NCBI RefSeq assembly: GCF_021390495.1
Contig: NZ_JAJEJP010000001.1
Span: forward strand, 124,001 to 188,000
Source of the DNA: Paraburkholderia sp. ZP32-5
GTDB lineage: Bacteria; Pseudomonadota; Gammaproteobacteria; Burkholderiales; Burkholderiaceae
Direction of reading: 5' to 3'
Length of the DNA: 64,000 bases
The notes under the pieces were generated by a model. The model was given only the letters and a program-made list of their open reading frames with translations, had not been told where the DNA came from and made no database searches. Of this stretch, positions 56,172-64,000 are shown in pieces. The position numbers and the translations under genes are program-made. Position 1 is the first letter of the stretch. Each line of letters begins with the position of its first letter.

Positions 56172-56939
56172 CTACTGTCCCGGCTTGCGTCCTTTCCATC
56201 GAACCGAGCGCGTGCTCAGTCGTAGCGATTTTAGCGAACGAATGCTGCGGTCGACATAGTGTGGCCGGCCGGTTCCCGGCAGGCGCGTCGGCACGCCGTC
56301 GGCGTGCGGTCTGCGCGGCAGGTGGCCGGTGATCCACACCGTGCGGATACCGAGCCGCCGGTAGTTTTTCAGATGCGAGCGTGTGTCTTCGACGAGGATC
56401 GCGTCTTTCAATGACACGCGCGCGTCGCGCATCGCGCGGCGCAACATCGCGTGGTCGGGCTTGGCGCGCCACTGCCGGCGGTCGCGCATGTGCTCGATCG
56501 CGATCACGCGCTCGAACAGCCGCTCGATGCGCAATTCGGCGAGCACCGCGCGCGCATAGGCTTCGGGCGCATTGGTCAGCACGATCTTGCGGCCCGGCAG
56601 CGCCGCGACGAGGCGCGCGACGCCGCGTTCGTGGCGGATCATCGAACCGAGATCGGGGAACGTGTGCACGACCTTCAGGAAGTCGTGCGCGTCGACGGGA
56701 TGGTGGCGCGTGAGGCCGAGTAGCGCGGCGCCATAGCGCAGCGTGTAGCCGGTGCGCAGGCGGTTGGCTTCGTCGAGGCCGACCTGCAATGCGTCGATGA
56801 TGTACTGCGTCATCGCGCGATTGATCTCCGGGAAGATCGCGTGCGACGCATGGTGCAACGTGTTGTCGAGATCGAACAGCCAGACTGGCTTGCCGCCCGC
56901 GATGTGGGGACGGCTGCGGCGCGAAGTAGGGGTGCGCAT
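56172..56939 (-). CDS. HAD-family pyrimidine 5'-nucleotidase-like phosphatase
   Basis: A 255-residue HAD phosphatase. Motif I is LFDLDNTLHH (nucleophile Asp), motif II VLTNAPEAY, and motif III/IV a Lys (KPDHAMLRR) followed by VEDTRSHLKN. The sequence matches the pyrimidine 5'-nucleotidase/phosphatase group that lies next to slmA in betaproteobacteria. The substrate is not certain. I use ATG 56939; an in-frame ATG at 56975 is an alternative. Confidence 0.86.
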   Translation of the reverse strand: MRTPTSRRSRPHIAGGKPVWLFDLDNTLHHASHAIFPEINRAMTQYIIDALQVGLDEANRLRTGYTLRYGAALLGLTRHHPVDAHDFLKVVHTFPDLGSMIRHERGVARLVAALPGRKIVLTNAPEAYARAVLAELRIERLFERVIAIEHMRDRRQWRAKPDHAMLRRAMRDARVSLKDAILVEDTRSHLKNYRRLGIRTVWITGHLPRRPHADGVPTRLPGTGRPHYVDRSIRSLKSLRLSTRSVRWKGRKPGQ

Positions 56940-57116
56940 GGTGTGGAGACTTTCAGACGCCGGCGGGCGCTTCATCCGGCGGCTGCGGGCGGTGCGCCGT
57001 GCGCAAGCTGGCTCGACTGCGTGTACCGCCCTTGCCGCCTGTGCCGCGAGCCGCGCCGTTCGGCACAGACGCCGCGCTGCTGTCGCGCGCCGCCCATGCC
57101 GGTTCGTTCGCTGCGT

Positions 57117-58241
<1,125 letters not shown>

Positions 58242-58296
58242 TCATTGGCTGAACCCTTATTGACTGAACTCCCCCGCCGATTTCCGTCACCGTGCA

Positions 58297-58518
58297 ATGA
58301 ATCCGTCTTCCATTTCCGGGCGCAGCGCGCGCTGCCCGCGCTGCGGCAATGCATTCGACTGCTGCATGCAAACGGGGCCGGGTGATTGCTGGTGCAAGGC
58401 GTTGCCGCCGCTGCCGGCCGAGCGGCTCGATCCGGCGAGTTCTTGTTTGTGCCCCGAATGCCTCGCCGAGGAAATCGCGCGGGCGGCGCGGGGGGAGGCT
58501 GCGGGTGAGCGACCCTGA
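58297..58518 (+). CDS. Small CWC-type cysteine-rich protein
   Basis: A 73-residue protein with eight or nine Cys: CPRCGNAFDCCMQTGPGDCWC, then CLCPEC. The spacing matches the cysteine-rich CWC family, which probably binds metal; its function is unknown. It stands alone between argB and the TPR gene. Confidence 0.82.
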   Translation: MNPSSISGRSARCPRCGNAFDCCMQTGPGDCWCKALPPLPAERLDPASSCLCPECLAEEIARAARGEAAGERP

Positions 58519-58666
58519 GCGCACCGGTTTGCATTGCGAGACCACGCGAGGTTGCGGGGCCGATGGGCGATAGCGTGAGCGGCGGCATTTGCGTTGGCGC
58601 GGCGCACTCGCAGCCGGCGACCGCCCGCCGCGACAACAAACGAGCGGGCCAGCAAGGCCAGCACGC

Positions 58667-60304
58667 TTATTCCCTGCGCCGCTGCGCCACCAGCGCCCGC
58701 AAATCGCGCGCAACCGCGTCCAGCACCGGCTCCCATTCGCCGAACCGCGGCTGCCGGTACAGCGTGGTGCTTGGGTACCACGGGCTGTCGGTGCGATCGA
58801 GCAGCCACACCCAGTGCGGATTGACGTCGAGCAGCACCCAGGTGCGCTGACCGAGTGCGCCGCTCAGATGCGCGACCGACGTGCACACGGTAATCACGAG
58901 ATCGAGCGCGCTGACGAACGCGGCGGTGTCGTCGAAGGTTGCAAGGCCGGCGGTGTGATCGATGATCCGCAGGCTAGCGGCGCGGGCGGCGGCGACTTCT
59001 TCGTCCGCGCCCGGCTGCAGCGAATAGAACGTGACGCCGCTGAGCGCGGCGAAATGCGCAGCGTAGCGCTGCCAGCCGACGCTGCGATACGGATTGCGCT
59101 GATGTCCGCGGCTGCCGGTCCATGTGAGCCCGACCTTCAGGTTGCGGTCGCCGGCAAGCCGTGTGCGCCATGAGTCGCGCGCGGCAGCGTCGGCGAACAG
59201 ATACGGCGCCGCCGCCGGAATGGTCTGCTCGCGCGTGCCGAAGATCAGCGGCAGGCTCAGCAGCGGAATCTCATAGTCCATTGGCGGTAGCGATTCGACA
59301 CCGCCACCGGACGAATAGCTGTCCACGTGAGCGCCGAGGCTGCGCGCGAGCAACGCGCCCATCTGCGGAAACGAGTTCCACAGCAGGCGGCCGCCCTCGC
59401 GATGAACGTGCTCGGCGAGCATCGGGATATAGCGGCTGAACTGCAGCACGTCGCCCATCCCCTGTTCGCCCCATACCAGCAGCGTTTTGCCGGCGAGCGG
59501 TTCGCCGCGCCAGGTCGGCGCCGGCATCACCGGCCGGTTGCCGCCGAGTTCCAGCGAGCCGTCCCAGCGCGCTTCGTGCGACGGCCATCCCTGCGCATAG
59601 TTGCCGCGCACCAGCTGCAGCATGCCGAGGTTCGAGCGCATCGTCGGATCCCGCGGCGCCAGTTCGCAGGCCGTCGTCGCGGCTTGCTCGGCGTCGTCCC
59701 AGCGTTGCGCTTCGCGCAGCGTCAGCGCATAGTTGTTGTAGCCCATCGGGCTGCGCGGCGCGTGTCGGACGGCCTGCGCGCCGGCTTCGAGCGCGCGCGG
59801 CACGTCCAGTTTTTTGCGATACAAGTTGGCGAGATTGATCCACGCGTTGCCGTCGTCCGGCGCATCGCGCACGGCGCTTTCGAGCAGCGCGAGCTGTTCG
59901 TCCAGGTCGCCGCCGGTCAGCGTCAATGCGCTGGCGAGGTTGTTACGCAATTGAGGCAACGCCGGATCGAGCGCGAGCGCACGGCGGTATGGCGTAATCG
60001 CATCGGCATGGCGGTTGGCCATCTGCAGCGCGTAGCCGGCGCGGAAATGCGCGAGGGCGCTGTCGGGTTCGAGCTGCGTGGTCAGCGCGGCGAGTTCGAT
60101 CGCTTCGGTGTGGCGCTGCTGCTCGATCAGCGTACAGACCAGTGTATCGAGCGACGCGCCATCGAGCGGATGCAGTTGGGCCGCGACATCGAGGCAACGG
60201 GCTTCCACCGCCGTCGTGCCGTTCGCTCTCGCGGCGACGGCGTCATGCAGAAAAGTCAGAAAGGCGGATAAGGCGTCGGCTTCGCGAGTCGGAGTGGGCG
60301 GCAT
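58667..60304 (-). CDS. TPR-containing glycosyltransferase-like protein
   Basis: A 545-residue protein. The first 240 residues hold about six TPR units (for example SALAHFRAGYALQMANRHADAITPYRRALALDP, NAWINLANLYRKKLDVPRALEAGAQAV). The C-terminal half resembles the glycosyltransferase-like domain found in bacterial TPR/OGT-type proteins (LLVWGEQGMGDVLQFSRY; LKVGLTWTGSRGHQRNPYRS). It may glycosylate a protein or surface polymer; the target is unknown. No signal peptide. Confidence 0.82.
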   Translation of the reverse strand: MPPTPTREADALSAFLTFLHDAVAARANGTTAVEARCLDVAAQLHPLDGASLDTLVCTLIEQQRHTEAIELAALTTQLEPDSALAHFRAGYALQMANRHADAITPYRRALALDPALPQLRNNLASALTLTGGDLDEQLALLESAVRDAPDDGNAWINLANLYRKKLDVPRALEAGAQAVRHAPRSPMGYNNYALTLREAQRWDDAEQAATTACELAPRDPTMRSNLGMLQLVRGNYAQGWPSHEARWDGSLELGGNRPVMPAPTWRGEPLAGKTLLVWGEQGMGDVLQFSRYIPMLAEHVHREGGRLLWNSFPQMGALLARSLGAHVDSYSSGGGVESLPPMDYEIPLLSLPLIFGTREQTIPAAAPYLFADAAARDSWRTRLAGDRNLKVGLTWTGSRGHQRNPYRSVGWQRYAAHFAALSGVTFYSLQPGADEEVAAARAASLRIIDHTAGLATFDDTAAFVSALDLVITVCTSVAHLSGALGQRTWVLLDVNPHWVWLLDRTDSPWYPSTTLYRQPRFGEWEPVLDAVARDLRALVAQRRRE

Positions 60305-60423
60305 GAATGGAGGGCGGGCGACGATCGTCGGTGCGGCCCGCGGCGCTATCTCGAAGACAGTGATGTTACCGGCACTCGGCCCGCCAGGTCAGCCGGAACC
60401 GTTGCAACGGGTAGACTAGGGTC

Positions 60424-61734
60424 ATGCACCGTATAACCAACACCGGCCGGGTCAACCTCGGTCATCTGTTCTGGCTGCGCAGCCTCGCGATCATCGGTCA
60501 GCTGCTGACGATCGCGTTCGTGCAGATTTTCATCGGCGTGAATCTGCCGTTGCCCGCGATGCTGCTCGTGATCGCGCTCGAAGTGATGTTCAACGCGCTC
60601 ACCTGGTGGCGCGTTTCGCGGCAGCGCCCCGAGTCCAACATCGAGCTGTTCGGGCAGATCTGGGTCGATCTCGGCGCGTTGTCCGCGCTGCTGTTTTTGT
60701 CCGGCGGCACCACCAATCCGTTCGTTTCGCTGTATCTGCCGTCGCTCGCGATCGCCGCGGCCGTGCTGCCATGGCATCTGATGGCCTGGCTCGCGGCGTT
60801 CGCGGTGGCCTGCTACGCGGTGCTCGGTTTCGATTCGGTACCGCTCAATCTCGAAAATCCCGCGAACCTGTTCGACTACTTCCGCGCCGGCATGTGGGTC
60901 AACTTCATGGTGAGCGTCGGGCTGATCGCGTGGTTCGTCGCGCGCATGTCGCGGGCGCTGCGGCTACGTGACGCAGCGCTCGGCGAAGCCCAGCAGCGCT
61001 TGCTTCAGGACGAACGGGCGGTCGCGCTCGGCGTGCAGGCCGCCACCGTCGCTCACGAAATCGGTACGCCTCTGTCTACAATCGCGATGCTGTCCGAAGA
61101 GCTGCGCGGCGCGGCGCGCGCCGACGAAGGGCTCGCACCGTATCGCGCCGATCTCGAACTGCTCGAACAGCAGATGACGCTGTGCACGTCGGCGCTCGCG
61201 CGTTTGCGCAGCCGCGCATCGACGACGACGAACCGCCAGCCGGTGGCCGACTGGCTCGAATCGTTTGCCGAGCAGTGGCGTCTGCGCCATCCGCATGTGA
61301 AGTTCGAGCGGATCGGCACGCCGCCCGCCGATGTCAGTCTCGACGACACGGTCGCCGTCGGCCAGATCCTGACGATCCTGCTCGATAACGCCGCGCGCGC
61401 GAGTTCCGATCACGTGACACTGTCCTGCACGCTCGCCGCGCGCGGCGATCAGATCGTGTTCGAGGTGTGCGACAGGGGGCCGGGCATTCCGCACGCGCTG
61501 CGCGGTTTGCTCGGCTCGATGCCGGTGGACAGCACGCAGGGCGGCCACGGTGTGGGCCTGTACCTGGCGTTCTCGGCGGCCGCGCGTCTGAAAGGATCGA
61601 TCGAGTTGACCGACGTCAGCGCAGCGAGACCGCGCGGCACGCGCGCGGTGCTGAAGCTGCCTCTCGGCACGCGCAAAATTTCCGGGGCGAGCCGTCAAGG
61701 CGCCGCCCCATCCAATACGGAGAAGCAGGCATGA
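60424..61734 (+). CDS. regB: RegB/PrrB-type redox sensor histidine kinase
   Basis: A 436-residue membrane kinase with about six transmembrane segments. The ubiquinone-binding heptapeptide GGTTNPF lies at 94-100, the phospho-His211 in TVAHEIGTPLSTIAML, and a Cys at 254 (QQMTLCTSAL) aligns with the redox-active Cys of RegB. The ATPase part has DRGPGIP and GGHGVGLYLAFSAA. It should sense the quinone pool or redox state and signal to RegA, encoded in the overlapping next gene. Confidence 0.92.
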   Translation: MHRITNTGRVNLGHLFWLRSLAIIGQLLTIAFVQIFIGVNLPLPAMLLVIALEVMFNALTWWRVSRQRPESNIELFGQIWVDLGALSALLFLSGGTTNPFVSLYLPSLAIAAAVLPWHLMAWLAAFAVACYAVLGFDSVPLNLENPANLFDYFRAGMWVNFMVSVGLIAWFVARMSRALRLRDAALGEAQQRLLQDERAVALGVQAATVAHEIGTPLSTIAMLSEELRGAARADEGLAPYRADLELLEQQMTLCTSALARLRSRASTTTNRQPVADWLESFAEQWRLRHPHVKFERIGTPPADVSLDDTVAVGQILTILLDNAARASSDHVTLSCTLAARGDQIVFEVCDRGPGIPHALRGLLGSMPVDSTQGGHGVGLYLAFSAAARLKGSIELTDVSAARPRGTRAVLKLPLGTRKISGASRQGAAPSNTEKQA

Positions 61735-62273
61735 GCGAAAAGAGTTTTCTGGTCATCGACGACGACGAAGTGTTCTCCGGCATCCTCGCGCGCGGTTTGA
61801 CGCGACGCGGCTACACGGTCAGCGAAGCACATAACGCGCAGGAGGCGATCCGGCTCGCGAATCAGCAGAAGTTCAGCGAGATCACCGTCGACCTGCATCT
61901 GGGCAACGACTCGGGCCTGACGCTCGTCGCGCCGTTGCGCGATTTGCAGCCCGATGCGCGCATGCTCGTGCTGACCGGCTATGCGAGCATCGCCACCGCG
62001 GTACAGGCGGTCAAGGACGGCGCGGACAATTACCTCGCAAAGCCCGCCAATGTCGAGACGATTCTGTCGGCGCTGCAAAGCGAGGCGAGCGCGGTGCAGG
62101 CGGAAGAGGCCATCGAGCGTCCGGTGCCGCTGTCGGTGGCGCGTCTGGAATGGGAACATATTCAGCGCGTGCTCGCTGAAAACGGCGGCAATATTTCGGC
62201 GACCGCGCGTGCGTTGAACATGCATCGGCGCACGTTGCAGCGCAAGCTCTCGAAGCGGCCGGTCAAGCAGTAA
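61731..62273 (+). CDS. regA: RegA/PrrA-type response regulator
   Basis: A 180-residue regulator starting at ATG 61731, overlapping the regB stop (ATGA). The receiver has DDD (10-12), Asp54 (ITVDLHLG) and Lys in YLAKP. The C-terminal Fis-type HTH is at about 140-178 (RVLAENGGNISATARALNMHRRTLQRKL). It controls energy and redox genes in relatives. Confidence 0.93.
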   Translation: MSEKSFLVIDDDEVFSGILARGLTRRGYTVSEAHNAQEAIRLANQQKFSEITVDLHLGNDSGLTLVAPLRDLQPDARMLVLTGYASIATAVQAVKDGADNYLAKPANVETILSALQSEASAVQAEEAIERPVPLSVARLEWEHIQRVLAENGGNISATARALNMHRRTLQRKLSKRPVKQ

Positions 62274-62292
62274 GCGGGTCGAATCAAAACAG

Positions 62293-62327
62293 AACGGGCT
62301 GCCTTTTCACAGGCAGCCCGTTTTTTT
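62293..62327 (+). terminator. Intrinsic terminator after regA
   Basis: ACGGGCTGCCT and AGGCAGCCCGT form an 11-bp stem with loop TTTCAC, followed by TTTTTT. It also separates regA from the convergent hslU. Confidence 0.92.
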
Positions 62328-62348
62328 ATGCGTCAGCGTTGAGCGGTA

Positions 62349-63695
62349 TCACAGCACGTAACGCGACAGATCTTCGTCTTCGGCCACTTCGTTGAGCGCC
62401 CGATCGACGTATGCCGCATCGATCTGCACCGCATGGCCCGAATGATTGCCGGCCGAGAATGACACTTCCTCAAGCAGCTTTTCGATCACCGTGTACAGAC
62501 GCCGTGCCCCGATGTTCTCGGTCTTTTCGTTGACCGAGTACGCGATTTCGGCGAGCCGGCGAATGCCGTCGTCGGCGAATTCGAGATGCACGTCTTCGGT
62601 GGCGAGCAACGCCTGATACTGCTTGACGAGGCTTGCATCCGTCGACACGAGGATCGACTCGAAGTCGTTCACCGACAGCGAATCGAGTTCGACGCGAATC
62701 GGGAAACGCCCCTGCAGCTCAGGAATCAGATCGCTCGGCTTCGCGAGATGGAACGCGCCGCTCGCGATGAACAGGATGTGATCGGTTTTCACCATCCCGT
62801 ATTTGGTATTGATCGTCGTGCCTTCGACGAGCGGCAGCAGGTCGCGCTGCACACCCTGACGCGACACCTCGCCGCCGCCGGCTTCGTTGCGCGACGCGAT
62901 CTTGTCGATCTCGTCGAGGAACACGATGCCGTTCTGTTCGACGTTCTGCACCGCCTTGGTTTTCACCTCTTCGTCGTTCAGCATCTTGCCGGCTTCTTCG
63001 TCGGTGAGCACCTTCAGCGCTTCTTTCACCTTCATCTTGCGGCGCGTCTTCTTGCCGCCGCCGATGTTGGCGAACATCGAACGGATCTGCTCGGTCATGT
63101 CTTCCATGCCCGGGGGGCCCATGATGTCCATGCCGACCTGCGGCTGTTCGACGTCGAGTTCGATTTCCTTGTCGTCGAGCTGGCCCTCGCGCAGGCGCTT
63201 GCGGAACGTCTGGCGCGTGCTGCCGCCTTCGTCGGCGGTATCGGTCGCGCTCGAACTCGAACCGAAGCCGACCGGACGTGCGGTCGGCAGCAGGATATCG
63301 AGAATGCGGTCTTCGGCGAGGTCGCCGGCCTTGGTCCGCACTTTGCGCATTTCCGTTTCGCGGGTCTGCTTGACCGAAATTTCGATCAGGTCGCGCACGA
63401 TGCTGTCGACGTCGCGGCCCACGTAGCCGACTTCGGTGAACTTGGTCGCTTCGATCTTGATGAACGGTGCGTCGGCGAGCTTCGCAAGACGCCGCGCGAT
63501 TTCGGTTTTGCCGACGCCGGTCGGTCCGATCATCAGAATGTTCTTCGGCGTGATTTCCTGGCGCAGTGGGTCTGCGACCTGCTGACGGCGCCAGCGATTG
63601 CGCAGCGCGACGGCGACGGCTTTCTTCGCGCGGCCTTGGCCGATGATGTGTTTGTCGAGTTCGGAGACGATCTCCGCGGGGGTCATGGTGCTCAT
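62349..63695 (-). CDS. hslU: ATP-dependent protease ATPase subunit HslU
   Basis: A 448-residue AAA+ unfoldase of the HslUV protease. Walker A is GPTGVGKT (57-64), the pore motif GYVGRD, Walker [11 protein letters not shown], and the C-terminal EDLSRYVL that docks into HslV. It lies 9 nt after hslV, forming the usual hslVU operon. Confidence 0.98.
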   Translation of the reverse strand: MSTMTPAEIVSELDKHIIGQGRAKKAVAVALRNRWRRQQVADPLRQEITPKNILMIGPTGVGKTEIARRLAKLADAPFIKIEATKFTEVGYVGRDVDSIVRDLIEISVKQTRETEMRKVRTKAGDLAEDRILDILLPTARPVGFGSSSSATDTADEGGSTRQTFRKRLREGQLDDKEIELDVEQPQVGMDIMGPPGMEDMTEQIRSMFANIGGGKKTRRKMKVKEALKVLTDEEAGKMLNDEEVKTKAVQNVEQNGIVFLDEIDKIASRNEAGGGEVSRQGVQRDLLPLVEGTTINTKYGMVKTDHILFIASGAFHLAKPSDLIPELQGRFPIRVELDSLSVNDFESILVSTDASLVKQYQALLATEDVHLEFADDGIRRLAEIAYSVNEKTENIGARRLYTVIEKLLEEVSFSAGNHSGHAVQIDAAYVDRALNEVAEDEDLSRYVL

Positions 63696-63704
63696 CGTGT
63701 GTCC

Positions 63705-64000
63705 TTACTCGATCGTCTCAATGACTCGGTTGTGGTTCGTGTAGATGCACATGTCGCCGGCAATCTCCAGCGACTTCTCGACGATCTCGCGCGGCGACAG
63801 TTCGGTGTTGTTGGCGAGCGCGATGGCCGCCGCCTGCGCATACGAGCCGCCCGAACCGATAGCGCAGATGCCGCCTTCAGGGTCGAGCACGTCGCCGTTG
63901 CCGGTGATGACGAGCGTAGTGGTGGCGTCCGCGGCGATCAGCATCGCTTCGAGACGACGCAGCATGCGGTCGGTGCGCCAGTCTTTTGCGAGTTCCACTG
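63705..64000 (-). CDS. hslV: HslV protease subunit (partial, N-terminus off right edge)
   Basis: The last 98 codons of HslV, a proteasome-related threonine peptidase: [53 protein letters not shown] and a C-terminus typical for the family. The catalytic Thr and about 80 residues lie beyond the window. Confidence 0.96.
   Translation of the reverse strand, partial: VELAKDWRTDRMLRRLEAMLIAADATTTLVITGNGDVLDPEGGICAIGSGGSYAQAAAIALANNTELSPREIVEKSLEIAGDMCIYTNHNRVIETIE

Overview
The window looks like chromosome 1 of a high-GC betaproteobacterium of the Burkholderiaceae, most likely Paraburkholderia or a close relative. The evidence is gene content and order: def-fmt-htpX-rsmB-DUF4390-ntrY-ntrX, gatCAB divergent from mreBCD-mrdA-rodA, metX-metW-ampG, argB next to slmA, and regB/regA beside hslUV. 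The species assignment is an inference from gene order and protein sequence only.

Accessory region, about 1-13,800. This is a defence-type island abutting the 3' end of a tRNA-Lys(CTT) gene. It holds (i) a long leftward sacsin/HSP90-like ATPase gene that runs off the left edge; (ii) a divergent rightward operon of a small excisionase-type HTH protein, a UvrD-family helicase fused to a Cas4/AddB-like iron-sulfur nuclease, and a complete type III restriction-modification pair (Mod, Res), in which every junction overlaps; and (iii) a leftward two-gene operon of an HTH + ImmA/IrrE metallopeptidase protein and a 'beta family' protein (PF14350-like), which looks like a regulator/effector or toxin-antitoxin-like module. 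A perfect 20-bp palindrome sits between the -35 and -10 of the third unit, which may be read from a leaderless transcript. No integrase is visible, but direct repeats that could be integrase arm sites lie between the island and the tRNA.

Core region, about 13,800-64,000. Order: a PaaI-type thioesterase, a patatin-like phospholipase, a D-2-hydroxyacid dehydrogenase, pckG, a LysR regulator, topB, a thioredoxin-like gene and dprA; then def-fmt, a LysE exporter, htpX, and the rsmB-DUF4390-ntrY-ntrX run; tRNA-Phe; the queuosine genes queC-queE-queD; an HpaI-type aldolase coupled to a Sel1-repeat gene; the cell-shape cluster mreB-mreC-mreD-mrdA-rodA (leftward) divergent from gatC-gatA-gatB; a PPK2-type kinase and exonuclease III; then a leftward run argB, HAD phosphatase, slmA, metX-metW, ampG and an M48 protease; a small CWC-type cysteine-rich protein, a TPR glycosyltransferase-like gene, the redox two-component pair regB-regA, and hslU with a partial hslV at the right edge.

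The most interesting parts are the composite type III RM locus with an embedded helicase-nuclease, the neighbouring sacsin-like ATPase, and the HTH-metallopeptidase/beta-protein pair with its operator. Smaller curiosities in the core are a C-A mismatch in the tRNA-Phe acceptor stem, long low-complexity tails on PBP2 and MreC, and an inverted repeat in the metX upstream region.
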